A stretch of 64,000 nucleotides of DNA from Halomonas sp. 25-S5 (GTDB lineage Bacteria; Pseudomonadota; Gammaproteobacteria; Pseudomonadales; Halomonadaceae), in the NCBI RefSeq assembly GCF_029889845.1, contig NZ_JARANV010000004.1, forward strand, positions 1 to 64,000. Reading direction: 5' to 3'. How positions within the stretch are numbered: position 1 is the stretch's first letter; each line of letters starts with the position of its first letter. The position numbers and the translations under genes are program-made. Below the pieces are notes generated by a model. That model saw only the letters and a program-made list of their open reading frames with translations. It had not been told where the DNA came from and did not search any database. Shown piece by piece: positions 1 through 7,724 of this stretch.

Positions 1-1
1 G

Positions 2-514
2 ATCCTGCTGAAGCGTGCTCACGACGTTTCAGATCGCGAGCGGCTCATCATGGAGACATGGACAGGGGCCTTCCCTCGGCTCCTTGCGGCCTACGAACAC
101 AAGGAGCGGTTCTACCACATCTGGGACTGCACCACTCGTCGTGATGTCGAGAAGGCGCTGGCTCGCTGGATTGACGATATCCCGCAGGGGCAGAAGGAGG
201 TCTGGAAAGATCTCGTCAGCGCCGTCAGCGGCTGGCGTGAGGAGATACTGACCTACTTCGAGACTGACATCCCGATCACCAACGCCTTCACGGAGTCGAT
301 CAACCGGCTGGCCAAGGATAAGAACCGCGATGGCCGGGGTTATTCGTTCGAGGTGATGCGGGCCCGGATGCTCTACACCACCAAGCACAAGAAGAAGTCG
401 CCGCAGACCAAGGAATCCCCGTTCCTAGGCAAGGCCACTATGACCTACAGCATGGGGCTCCCCGAGCCAGAGAAGAATTTCGGCGTCGATCTATCAACCT
501 TCTGGGAGGATTAA
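2..514 (+). CDS. ISL3-family transposase, C-terminal part (cut by window edge)
   Basis: The frame is open from the first bases of the window to a TAA at 512-514, so only about 170 C-terminal residues are visible. The stretch TNAFTESINRLAKDKNR, followed by a conserved G-Y-S-F-E-V-M-R-A-R-M-L run, resembles the end of the DDE domain of ISL3-type transposases, where a TNA..E..N motif surrounds the last catalytic Glu. Nothing in the visible part is broken. The family assignment is from memory of that motif. The element marks the left end of the accessory region that carries the umuDC operon and the AT-rich cassette. Confidence 0.75.
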   Translation: MLLKRAHDVSDRERLIMETWTGAFPRLLAAYEHKERFYHIWDCTTRRDVEKALARWIDDIPQGQKEVWKDLVSAVSGWREEILTYFETDIPITNAFTESINRLAKDKNRDGRGYSFEVMRARMLYTTKHKKKSPQTKESPFLGKATMTYSMGLPEPEKNFGVDLSTFWED

Positions 515-529
515 GGGTTTGGAAGGGCT

Positions 530-563
530 TGAGGGCCCCTTCAACCAGTTAATCCGGATACCC
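530..563 (+). mobile_element. Candidate right end of the ISL3-type element
   Basis: Just after the transposase stop the sequence runs through a GGGCCCC-containing stretch to AATCCGGATACCC, which read inwards is GGGTATCCGGATT. ISL3-type elements usually begin with GG and have inverted repeats of 15-40 bp close to the transposase end. The left repeat lies outside the window, so the boundary is a guess. Bases 564-754, between here and umuC, hold no gene I can support. Confidence 0.25.
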
Positions 564-754
564 GAAATTATGTATAAAGCGCATTATAAAGAGCGCTTAT
601 TTTGCTGAGTGATCACAACCAGCACAAAATGCCAAGAACTATTAGGCCTATAGATCCTATGTAAGTGCAGCTTGTGTTTCGTTTGACTGACACCCCCGAC
701 CCCTAGTCTTCTTGCATGCAAAGCATATTTGATATACTAGACATATATTGGGCA

Positions 755-2032
755 TCACGATTTTACTACTACCAGCTCCTCCCATCGCGTCGTGTACCTC
801 GGCGATCTCTTTTCACACTTTAGTCTCCAGGAATTTTCTTGTCTAGGTAAGCCTAGTCTAACCTTGTCTCTCCCCAGCTCACGGTTAAGTATGTCGACTG
901 TGGCCATCAAATTCTGACGTCGTTTACGCTCGCCCTCACTCTGTGTGGTCTCCCCCAACGATAGCTGGCGGTTAGCCTCGTCCGAGATATCGAGAAGCAT
1001 CACGCCAACTTTTTGGTAGCGGTACCCTTCCAGGAATACGATATCAAGCCCGCGTGCTGCGGCCTGGGCAATATCGCGGGTGTCGTTGCAGGGCTGCGCC
1101 AAGGGCACCACGGCGCTGTTGCGATACTGTGGCTGGCTTGGCTGGAAGGGGTTGGTACGTACGAACACCATCACCGCTCTGGCCACGCTGCCCTGGCGAC
1201 GCAGCTTTTCCCCGGCTCTGGCGGCGTGCTGCCGAACGGCTTCGCGCAGATCGGTGGGATCGCTAGTCAGACGCCCGAATGAGCGTGAGACCATGATCTG
1301 CCGCTTCGGCGCCGCCATGTCATCGAGCGTAATGGCGGGCTGGCCTCGCAGTTCCCAGACGATTCGCTCTAATACTACTGAGAAAGCTCGACGAATCCGC
1401 TTGGGATCAGCCTCACGCAACTGCCAGGCAGTCTCGATGCCCATCACTGCCAAGCGCTCGCCGGTGCGTCTGGCTACGCCCCATAGCTCTGTCACGGGCA
1501 AATTTTGAAGCAGCGACCGCGTGGTATGTCCGTTGTCAGCGTCCAACATGCAAACGCCCTCATAGGCTGGATTCATCTTGGCTGCTCGGTTGGCAACCTT
1601 GGCGAGAACACGGGTCTGCGCGATGCCCACCGACACCGGGATGCCGGTCCACTTGAGAACTGTTCGGCGCAACTGATGACTATGCTCTTCAAGCGTAGAC
1701 GGATCGAAGCCCTGGAAACCGACGAAGCTCTCGTCGATGGAGTAGACTTCGATATGCGGCGAAAACTCGCCAAGTATCTGCGTTACACGCCGACTCATGT
1801 CGCCGTATAGCGCGTAGTTGCTGGACAGCAGCACAGCCTGGTGACGGACATGTGGTGGAAGCAGGTGCATGGCCGCACCCATTTCGACGCCTTGGCTTTT
1901 TAGCTCGCTGCTGCGGGCGACGATACAGCTGTCGTTGTTGGAAAGAACACCAACTTGGCGCCCTTCGAGCCGCGGGTCGAACACTCGTTCGCAACTGACG
2001 TAGAAGTTGTTGCAGTCTACCAGGGCGATCAA
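755..2032 (-). CDS. umuC: UmuC, catalytic subunit of DNA polymerase V (complete copy)
   Basis: 425 residues, close to the 422 of E. coli UmuC. The N-terminus IALVDCNNFYVSCERVFDP carries the first Y-family metal-binding Asp, and SIDESF near residue 100 supplies the second acidic pair. The UmuC C-terminal domain follows. Translation probably starts at a TTG (2030-2032) that overlaps the umuD stop, matching the overlapped umuDC layout. With cleaved UmuD it forms an error-prone translesion polymerase in the SOS response. Its GC content is clearly lower than the core genes to the right. It shares roughly three quarters of its 5' bases with the umuC fragment at 5041-5139, so the two are diverged copies rather than a recent duplication. 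Confidence 0.93.
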   Translation of the reverse strand: MIALVDCNNFYVSCERVFDPRLEGRQVGVLSNNDSCIVARSSELKSQGVEMGAAMHLLPPHVRHQAVLLSSNYALYGDMSRRVTQILGEFSPHIEVYSIDESFVGFQGFDPSTLEEHSHQLRRTVLKWTGIPVSVGIAQTRVLAKVANRAAKMNPAYEGVCMLDADNGHTTRSLLQNLPVTELWGVARRTGERLAVMGIETAWQLREADPKRIRRAFSVVLERIVWELRGQPAITLDDMAAPKRQIMVSRSFGRLTSDPTDLREAVRQHAARAGEKLRRQGSVARAVMVFVRTNPFQPSQPQYRNSAVVPLAQPCNDTRDIAQAAARGLDIVFLEGYRYQKVGVMLLDISDEANRQLSLGETTQSEGERKRRQNLMATVDILNRELGRDKVRLGLPRQENSWRLKCEKRSPRYTTRWEELVVVKS

Positions 2033-2463
2033 GTTGGTGCGCCTGGCAACGCGTGAATGACGTGAGTGACCACACCCCAGACATGAGTCTCGCGGCCAGC
2101 CAGCGGAATCGGCCGGTAGCTCGGGTTGGCTGCGACCAGATAGTACTGCTGGCCCACTCGCTCCAGGCGCTTAACGGTCAGTTCGCCATCTAGAGCGATG
2201 ATTAGCACACGGCCTGGGCACGCCTCTAGGCTGCGGTCGACCACCAGTAAGTCACCGTGGTAGATCCCGTCGCCGTGCATTGAGTCACCCTCGGCGCGTA
2301 CGAAGAAGGTCGCCGCTGGTCGCTTGACCACATAAGAGTGCAGGTTGATGTCGGTATCGAGGTGATCATCGGCGGGACTGGGGAAGCCCGCTCTTACGCA
2401 GCAGCCCAGCAGAGGCTGGGTCTTGCTGCCAGCGGCGGCGGTAATGTCTGGGGTCAATAACAT
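2029..2463 (-). CDS. umuD: UmuD, LexA-like self-cleaving subunit of DNA polymerase V (copy 1)
   Basis: 144 residues from the ATG at 2461-2463, which has an AGGAG ribosome site upstream; a longer in-frame start would run through the LexA box and is unlikely. An Ala-Gly cleavage bond sits in RAGFPSPADDH, the nucleophile in GDSM and the catalytic Lys in LDGELTVKRL, so the Ser/Lys protease core is intact. RecA-stimulated cleavage would produce the UmuD' that activates UmuC. It is co-transcribed with umuC through an overlapping stop/start. A second, GC-rich umuD lies at 5136-5594. Confidence 0.93.
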   Translation of the reverse strand: MLLTPDITAAAGSKTQPLLGCCVRAGFPSPADDHLDTDINLHSYVVKRPAATFFVRAEGDSMHGDGIYHGDLLVVDRSLEACPGRVLIIALDGELTVKRLERVGQQYYLVAANPSYRPIPLAGRETHVWGVVTHVIHALPGAPT

Positions 2464-2479
2464 GCCATGGGCTCCTGTG

Positions 2480-2522
2480 TTGTATATATATACAGTATCT
2501 AAGCTACAGACGCATGCTGCAA
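2480..2522 (-). promoter_or_regulatory. SOS promoter and LexA box of umuDC copy 1
   Basis: A 16-bp site at 2480-2495 reads, on the minus strand, CTG-N10-CAA, one base from the LexA consensus CTG-N10-CAG, with an alternating AT core. Upstream on the minus strand a TTGCAG (2517-2522) and a GATACT (2494-2499) are 17 bp apart and fit -35 and -10 elements. The LexA box overlaps the -10, so bound LexA should block polymerase. Confidence 0.75.
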
Positions 2523-2544
2523 GCTTAAAAAGTTGCCCAATCAA

Positions 2545-3128
2545 TGGCTAGATTGCTGTTGACAGCAGGAGCTGTCTCTTTGACTGTGCGGTTCAGGGGA
2601 CATACTCGCTAGTACCACATAGCGTTAGGCTTGCGGGTGCCGTGCACTGACGGCGGCTGATTGACATCGCCTAGTTTGAGGCATCACCGCACCTTATAGT
2701 AGTTACAGAGCAAGCCACTGCCGCAGATGTCAGCGAGACGCTCAACACCGATGCCGTGAATGATTGAACTGCACAGAACGGACATTTTTGATCGGTAGAA
2801 ATGAGGACTGTTCTAATTGGTATTGGCACTGCAGCCGACTCCAGCGGAGCCTCATGCTTGACGACGCTCCCCAGTAGCCGTTCATGAGATGTATCGCGTA
2901 GGTTTGTCATCTCAGTCTCCATAAAGGGAACGAGAAACGGCCCTTTCCTTATATAGAAGGAATATGCGCATTCTGTGCTCAAAATCAGCCCACAGCAGGG
3001 TGCCCAGGGGGCAAGGCACAACGCGTAAGGAAAACGACCTGGTTATTAACGGAGTTCATTTATCGACACCCTATATAAATAAAAGTTATCATTACACAAA
3101 GCATAGACGTTTTTATACTGAGGGAAAA
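2545..3128. other. Stretch without a confident gene
   Basis: About 580 bases lie between the umuDC promoter and the AT-rich cassette. The left part has mixed composition and the right part becomes AT-rich. The only candidate coding sequence is the short minus-strand frame at 2671-2910. No terminator, tRNA or clear repeat was seen. Confidence 0.4.
2671..2910 (-). CDS. Possible small protein of unknown function
   Basis: A 79-residue minus-strand frame starts at ATG 2908-2910 with a GGAG six bases upstream. The product is Ser/Thr/Val-rich with three Cys and no motif I recognise. It lies alone between the SOS promoter of umuDC and the AT-rich cassette. The acceptable ribosome site is the only positive sign; composition and sequence give no family, and it may be a chance frame. 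Confidence 0.2.
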   Translation of the reverse strand: MTNLRDTSHERLLGSVVKHEAPLESAAVPIPIRTVLISTDQKCPFCAVQSFTASVLSVSLTSAAVACSVTTIRCGDASN

Positions 3129-3788
3129 ATGGCCAATCTAATAAAAGTTATGTCTTCATCAGTTTTCTTGATGCTTGTTAGCAGCTTAACATTCGCAGAA
3201 GTTGAACCTGGTCTCTTAGAGGGTAAAGGATCATATGAAATCAGTGATATTATTTATGATCTAATGCAAGAGGACGGAGCAACCACTATACCCTGGTCGC
3301 ATATGTCCAATAGCGACATCGCCTGGACAACAGATGGATACGACAGTGACGGAGAGACTACTGTAAGGCATGGTTTTTTAAGAATAAATATTCTTGGCGA
3401 AAAAAGTACAGTACTAAAACGAAATAAACGAGAGCTAGGGTGGAGCATATCCTATATCTCCACTGGGGTACCTAAATTTGGCGCAAATTATGCTTTTTTA
3501 GCACCTGGAGGACCAGGGGTCAGCAAGTGTTTTGGTAGCCTCTTTGAGATGTGCTCCTTTGATATAATAGACTCACTTAGAGAAAATGAAAACTTAGAAA
3601 CTGAAGTCATATGTAGTTCAGAAACCTTTAGAGAAAACGATGTTTATTTGATTTCTTCTGAAGGCAAGGAACCTTCGGTTATAATAATAGAAACTAACGG
3701 GGGTTCCGGGGGAAGCCATTCAAAACTATTAATGACAATTGGAGATGAGGTGTTAAATAATAGCGATCTTTGCGCACCTAGATATTAG
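3129..3788 (+). CDS. Secreted protein of unknown function, first gene of the AT-rich cassette
   Basis: 219 residues from ATG 3129, chosen because GAGGG lies five bases upstream and because this start exposes a clean signal peptide: a short basic start, a hydrophobic core to about residue 20, and a likely cut after TFA. The mature part is acidic, with four Cys (around GVSKCF, EMCSFD, EVICSS and SDLCAP) that could form two disulfides in the periplasm. No domain is recognised. Base composition is about 35-40% GC against roughly 65-70% for genes to the right, so it is almost certainly acquired. The next gene follows after 28 bases, suggesting co-transcription. Confidence 0.7.
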   Translation: MANLIKVMSSSVFLMLVSSLTFAEVEPGLLEGKGSYEISDIIYDLMQEDGATTIPWSHMSNSDIAWTTDGYDSDGETTVRHGFLRINILGEKSTVLKRNKRELGWSISYISTGVPKFGANYAFLAPGGPGVSKCFGSLFEMCSFDIIDSLRENENLETEVICSSETFRENDVYLISSEGKEPSVIIIETNGGSGGSHSKLLMTIGDEVLNNSDLCAPRY

Positions 3789-3816
3789 GTCAAGCTTAAT
3801 AAAATAAGGAATGAAA

Positions 3817-4491
3817 ATGGCGCCAGGGCAATTCTTAGGGGTAATAAAATTCTTTAGAAATGAAGATTTTTTAGACAAGATGATATCGGGGCTTTTCCAC
3901 TGCCAGCCACCAGAGTTATATAGAATAAGTGGCAGTGAAGGAGTTTCAGACAAATTCGAAAGTTGTTACTATTCTTATAGGCGAAATCGGAAAGATAGCT
4001 CACCTCACTTTGCTGTAAATGGAATTGAATTTAATACGGAAAATATTAATTCATTAACAACATACAACCTACCCCAGAAAGACTCATGGCTTAGCTGCTG
4101 GATGTCTCTTAAGGCTCCTGAAAGTGAGGATGAACTATTGCTCCTAAAAAAAGATATCGAAAAAATGAAATATTTTTTTGGGAGATATTATGTGTACATA
4201 ACTATTGATGATATGCACAAGCTAGTTTCTCGATTGAAAAGAGTAAGTGAAAAAGAGATGCGGGTCGGAGAAGTTATGTATACAAATGAAAAGAAGAAGT
4301 GGGGTAATTTTTGCAAGCACATAAATTATTCTTACCAGAGAGAATATAGATTTGCTTTCGGGCAATGTGAAACATTAGAAACCAAGCCTTATGAAATAGT
4401 ATGTGCTGAAGGTCTGCAAGACTTAATGTATAAAAACCCAGAGATCAAAATAAATTTAAGTAATAATGAATTTGCTTTGATTGAATATTAG
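3817..4491 (+). CDS. Cytosolic protein of unknown function, second gene of the AT-rich cassette
   Basis: 224 residues. The ATG at 3817 is preferred over the one at 3811 because AAGGA (3806-3810) touches the first and sits six bases from the second. There is no signal peptide or membrane segment. The N-terminus (FRNEDF..KMISGLFHC....Y.R.......DKFES) and an EYRFAF run near residue 180 recall, from memory only, uncharacterised proteins found beside phage and defence genes; this needs a profile search. A Lys/Glu-rich helix (about residues 105-125) separates the two halves. It lies in tandem between a secreted protein and a MuF-like module, with the same AT-rich codon use. Confidence 0.65.
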   Translation: MAPGQFLGVIKFFRNEDFLDKMISGLFHCQPPELYRISGSEGVSDKFESCYYSYRRNRKDSSPHFAVNGIEFNTENINSLTTYNLPQKDSWLSCWMSLKAPESEDELLLLKKDIEKMKYFFGRYYVYITIDDMHKLVSRLKRVSEKEMRVGEVMYTNEKKKWGNFCKHINYSYQREYRFAFGQCETLETKPYEIVCAEGLQDLMYKNPEIKINLSNNEFALIEY

Positions 4492-4511
4492 AGATTAAAG
4501 GATTGCTGATC

Positions 4512-4847
4512 ATGTTTAGTTTAATTACAAAGATATTTAAAAAGACTCCTTTGGAATCAAGCTCTATCAACAAAGAGTATGTGATTAATCAGGCAAAAGA
4601 AAACGGAGCAGGGGAAGAAGATGTTATTAGAATAAAAGCATCCTTAGAAAAAAGAGAAAGAATGATAAATTCCGGTGTAACATATTATACTTGGGTGTCA
4701 TCAAATGATGAAAAAGTGTGTGGAGAATGCAAAAATAATAACGGTAAGGAATTTAATATAAGAGGGATGAATAATCACCCAGGTGAGTTTATATGCAGCA
4801 AACACAAGAATGTATGCAGGTGCACAATAAGCCCGATAATCGCGTAG
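4512..4847 (+). CDS. Small protein with a phage MuF-like Cys/His module
   Basis: 111 residues from ATG 4512, with AAAGGA about nine bases upstream; a TTG at 4503 is too close to it. The first 60 residues are charged and helical. The last 50 contain W.SSNDEKVCGECKNNNGK.F, then HPG and an H..VCRCTISP ending. Proteins of the Mu gpF/SPP1 gp7 head-morphogenesis family end this way (DE+VC..C..L.GK.F...HP.CRC), the Cys and His probably holding zinc. Here the module stands almost alone, without the long helical head-protein part and without neighbouring capsid genes. It may be a remnant or a domain re-used for another job. Family resemblance by motif; function unknown. Confidence 0.6.
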   Translation: MFSLITKIFKKTPLESSSINKEYVINQAKENGAGEEDVIRIKASLEKRERMINSGVTYYTWVSSNDEKVCGECKNNNGKEFNIRGMNNHPGEFICSKHKNVCRCTISPIIA

Positions 4848-4921
4848 ATCCACTGCCTACTTGGAGCTTTGAGACGAAAGCGGGCATTGTCCTCAGTGGC
4901 GTCCCGATACTCAAGCTAAAA

Positions 4922-5043
4922 AATGGACTAGCGAGTCATTGTGGTCCATTTCAAGGAAGAGAAAATGGGCTGGTTATGAAAATATAAGTTATTGAAAATA
5001 ATGTAAAAAATAAAGTCCATTTCTTGAAAAATACAGGTCCATT
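4922..5043. repeat. GTCCATT repeats at the edge of the AT-rich DNA
   Basis: GTCCATT occurs at 4944-4950, 5015-5021 and 5037-5043, and in reverse at 4922-4928. The last copy spans the point where homology to umuC stops. They lie in about 190 bases of gene-free AT-rich DNA after the MuF-like gene. They could be recombinase sites or simply local repetition. Confidence 0.4.
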
Positions 5044-5139
5044 ACTGGAGAGCACGCCGACCGGACGTCCCTCCAGGCGCGGGTCGAAGACCCGCTCGCA
5101 GCTGACGTAGAAGTTGTTGCAGTCGACCAGGGCGATCAC
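5041..5139 (-). pseudogene. umuC: umuC fragment, first ~31 codons (copy 2)
   Basis: A GTG start (5137-5139) overlaps the end of umuD, and the frame reads IALVDCNNFYVSCERVFDP and on to VGVLSSN, matching the complete UmuC at 755-2032. The match then stops abruptly and the frame continues into AT-rich, unrelated DNA. Only about 7% of the polymerase is left, so no function is possible. The remainder is not in this window in usable form; the complete copy to the left is too diverged to be the missing piece. Confidence 0.85.
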
Positions 5140-5594
5140 GGCCCGCCTCCCGGCAGGGCATGGAGCACATGGGTGACCACGCCCCACACCTCGCATTCGC
5201 GGCCCGCCAGGGGGATCGGCGCAAAGCGCGGGTTGCTGGCCACCAGGAAGGTCTGCTCGCCGCGGCGCTCCAGGCGCTTCACGGTGGGCTCGCCATCCAC
5301 GGCGATTACCACCACCCGCCCGGGCAGCGGCTCCAGGCTGCGGTCCACCACCAGCAGGTCGCCGTCGTGGATGCCGTCGCCGAGCATGGAGTCGCCCTCG
5401 GCCCGCACGAAGTAGGTGGCGGCCGGGCGGCGCACCACATGGGCGTGCAGGTCGATCTCCACGTCCAGGTGGTCGTCGGCGGGGCTCGGGAAGCCCGCCC
5501 GCACCCGGCACCCCATCAGCGGCTGGGCCGTCTCGCCGGGGAATGGCACGGCACGGCCGATCACCCGGGCGGTGGTGGACAGCGGCGACATCAT
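5136..5594 (-). CDS. umuD: UmuD, self-cleaving SOS protein (copy 2, GC-rich)
   Basis: 152 residues from ATG 5592-5594 (a second ATG follows directly), with GGGAGAGG upstream. The Ala-Gly bond in RAGFPSPADDH, Ser in GDSM and Lys in VDGEPTVKRL are present, so it should still cleave itself. GC content matches the core genome, which points to this being the resident copy. Its partner umuC is destroyed, so any UmuD' made here could only act with the UmuC encoded at 755-2032 or stay unpaired. Its own SOS promoter is intact. Confidence 0.9.
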   Translation of the reverse strand: MMSPLSTTARVIGRAVPFPGETAQPLMGCRVRAGFPSPADDHLDVEIDLHAHVVRRPAATYFVRAEGDSMLGDGIHDGDLLVVDRSLEPLPGRVVVIAVDGEPTVKRLERRGEQTFLVASNPRFAPIPLAGRECEVWGVVTHVLHALPGGGP

Positions 5595-5612
5595 GGGCCT
5601 CTCCCTCGAATA

Positions 5613-5656
5613 CTGTACATATGAACAGTATTCGACACTTCGCCCCTGCCTGGCAA
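5613..5656 (-). promoter_or_regulatory. SOS promoter and perfect LexA box of umuD copy 2
   Basis: CTG-N10-CAG at 5613-5628 matches the LexA consensus exactly, and the flanking TA pairs make TACTG...CAGTA. On the minus strand a TTGCCA (5651-5656) and an AATACT (5627-5632) are 18 bp apart, the -10 overlapping the LexA box. The site lies about 20 bases upstream of the umuD start. Confidence 0.8.
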
Positions 5657-5741
5657 GCCCTGCCGGCACGGGGGACGCGTGCTACCGTGAAGGGGCCATC
5701 ACAAAGAGCCATCACCAAGCCCCCTCACCAGGACGCCCGCC

Positions 5742-7715
5742 ATGCCCCATCCCTTGCTCTCCCGCCAGCCCTTCACCGCGAAGGGCAAGGTGGTCTCCGC
5801 CCGCGAGGCCGTGAACCTGATCCGTGACGGCGATGCCCTGGCGACCGGCGGCTTCGTCGGCATCGGCTTCGCCGAGGGGCTCGCCGTGGCCCTGGAGGAG
5901 CGCTTCCTGGAGACCGGCGAGCCCCGCGACCTGACCCTGGTGTATGCCGCCGGCCAGGGCGACGGCAAGGAGCGCGGGCTCAACCACCTGGGCCACGAGG
6001 GGCTGGTGGCGAAGGTGATCGGGGGCCACTGGGGGCTGGTGCCCGCCCTGCAGAAGCTCGCCATCGAGGGGCGCATCCAGGCCTGGAACCTGCCCCAGGG
6101 GGTGATCTCGCACCTCTTCCGCGACATCGCCGCCGGCAAGCCGGGCACCCTGACCCGGGTGGGCCTGGGCACCTTCGTCGACCCGCGCCTGGGCGGCGGT
6201 CGGATCAACGACGTCACCCTCGAGGAGCGCGTCTCGCTGCTGCCCATCGACGGCCAGGAGTACCTCTTCTACCGGGCCCTGCCGCTGCAGGTGGCGCTGC
6301 TGCGTGGCACCACCGCCGACACCCTGGGCAACGTCAGCATGGAGCGCGAGGCCCTGACCCTGGAAGCGCTGGCCATCGCCACGGCGGTGCGCAACTCCGG
6401 GGGCGTGGTGATCGTGCAGGTGGAGCGCCTCGCCGAGCACGGCACCCTGCACCCCAAGGACGTCAAGATCCCCGGCGTGATGGTCGACTGCGTGGTGGTC
6501 TGCGAGGATCCAGCCCACCACTGGCAGACCTTCCGCACCGCCTACAACCCGGCCTTCTCCGGCGAGATCCGCGCCCCCATGGCGACCCCCGAGCCGCTGC
6601 CGCTCTCGGCGCGCAAGATCATCGCCCGGCGCGCGGCCTTCGAGCTCAGGCCCAACAGCGTGGTCAACCTGGGGATCGGCATGCCCGAGGGCGTCGGCGC
6701 GGTGGCTAGCGAAGAGCGCCTGCTCGAGCACCTGACCCTGACCGCCGAGCCCGGGGTGATCGGCGGGCTGCCGGCCGGCGGGCTCGACTTCGGCGCGGCA
6801 CTGAACACCCAGGCGATCATCGACCAGCCGGCCCAGTTCGACTTCTACGACGGCGGCGGGCTCGACATCGCCTTCCTGGGCATGGCCCAGGTGGACGGTG
6901 CGGGCCACGTCAATGTCTCGCGCTTCGGCCCGCGGCTGGCCGGCGCCGGCGGCTTTATCAACATCAGCCAGAATGCCCGCAAGGTGGTGTTCATGGGCAC
7001 CTTCGTGGCCACCAGGGAGGCGCTGGCCATCGTCGACGGGCGGCTCGAGGCGCCCCCCGGCGGCCAGGGCAAGTTCGTCGCCGAGGTGGAGCATCGCACC
7101 TTCAGCGGGACCCTGGCCGCCGCGGACGGCAAGCCGGTCTGCTATGTCACCGAGCGGGCGGTGTTCGAACTCACCCCGGAGGGGCTCACCCTCACCGAGA
7201 TCGCCCCGGGGGTCGATCTGGAACGCGACGTCCTGGCACTGATGGCCTTCACCCCGCGGATGCCCGAGCCGCCCCGACTGATGGACGCGCGGATCTTCTG
7301 CGAGGCGCCCATGGGGCTCGCCGAGGAGCTGCTCGACCGGCCGCTGGCGCAGCGCTTCAGCCTCGACGAGAAGGAAGGCATCCTCTTCATCAACTTCGAG
7401 CACCTGCGCGTCGCCTCCCGGGCGGACATCGACGCCATCGAGCAGGAGGTCGAGCGCCGTCTCGCCCCGCTGGGCCGCCGCGTCCAGGCCATCGTCAACT
7501 ACGACCACTGCCGCATCGACGACGCCCTGCTTGCCCCCTACACCGAGATGGTGCGCGGCCTCGAGCAGCGCTTCTACACCCGGGTGACCCGCTACACCAC
7601 CAGCGGCTTCATGCGCCGCAAGCTCGGCCACGCCCTGGAGGCGCGCGCCGTCTCGCCGCATATCTACGAGAGCGCCGAGGAGGCCGAGGCCCACCTGCGC
7701 GACCGCGACGCCTGA
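5742..7715 (+). CDS. Acyl-CoA:acetate/3-ketoacid CoA-transferase with extended C-terminus
   Basis: 657 residues of the class I CoA-transferase family, with alpha- and beta-type halves in one chain as in YdiF and propionate CoA-transferases. The first half holds [12 protein letters not shown], the second [10 protein letters not shown] and, near residue 335, EPGVIGG, whose Glu forms the glutamyl-CoA thioester. It moves CoA between acyl-CoA and acetate or similar acids in the cytosol. Single-chain relatives have roughly 520-530 residues; here some 120 extra residues follow about residue 510, including a YDHCRIDD motif, with no recognised domain. The ribosome site is weak. It is transcribed alone, tail-to-tail with the GGDEF-EAL gene; the substrate cannot be told from sequence. 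Confidence 0.88.
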   Translation: MPHPLLSRQPFTAKGKVVSAREAVNLIRDGDALATGGFVGIGFAEGLAVALEERFLETGEPRDLTLVYAAGQGDGKERGLNHLGHEGLVAKVIGGHWGLVPALQKLAIEGRIQAWNLPQGVISHLFRDIAAGKPGTLTRVGLGTFVDPRLGGGRINDVTLEERVSLLPIDGQEYLFYRALPLQVALLRGTTADTLGNVSMEREALTLEALAIATAVRNSGGVVIVQVERLAEHGTLHPKDVKIPGVMVDCVVVCEDPAHHWQTFRTAYNPAFSGEIRAPMATPEPLPLSARKIIARRAAFELRPNSVVNLGIGMPEGVGAVASEERLLEHLTLTAEPGVIGGLPAGGLDFGAALNTQAIIDQPAQFDFYDGGGLDIAFLGMAQVDGAGHVNVSRFGPRLAGAGGFINISQNARKVVFMGTFVATREALAIVDGRLEAPPGGQGKFVAEVEHRTFSGTLAAADGKPVCYVTERAVFELTPEGLTLTEIAPGVDLERDVLALMAFTPRMPEPPRLMDARIFCEAPMGLAEELLDRPLAQRFSLDEKEGILFINFEHLRVASRADIDAIEQEVERRLAPLGRRVQAIVNYDHCRIDDALLAPYTEMVRGLEQRFYTRVTRYTTSGFMRRKLGHALEARAVSPHIYESAEEAEAHLRDRDA

Positions 7716-7724
7716 GCCCTCGCC

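Noticed and set aside
3092..3119. Promoter-like TTACAC...TATACT before the AT-rich cassette
   Set aside because: It would start RNA at about 3126, after the ribosome site of the first gene, so it cannot drive normal translation.
4793..4987. 64-codon plus-strand frame after the MuF-like gene
   Set aside because: Starts inside the MuF-like gene in another frame, lacks a ribosome site and runs through the repeat region.
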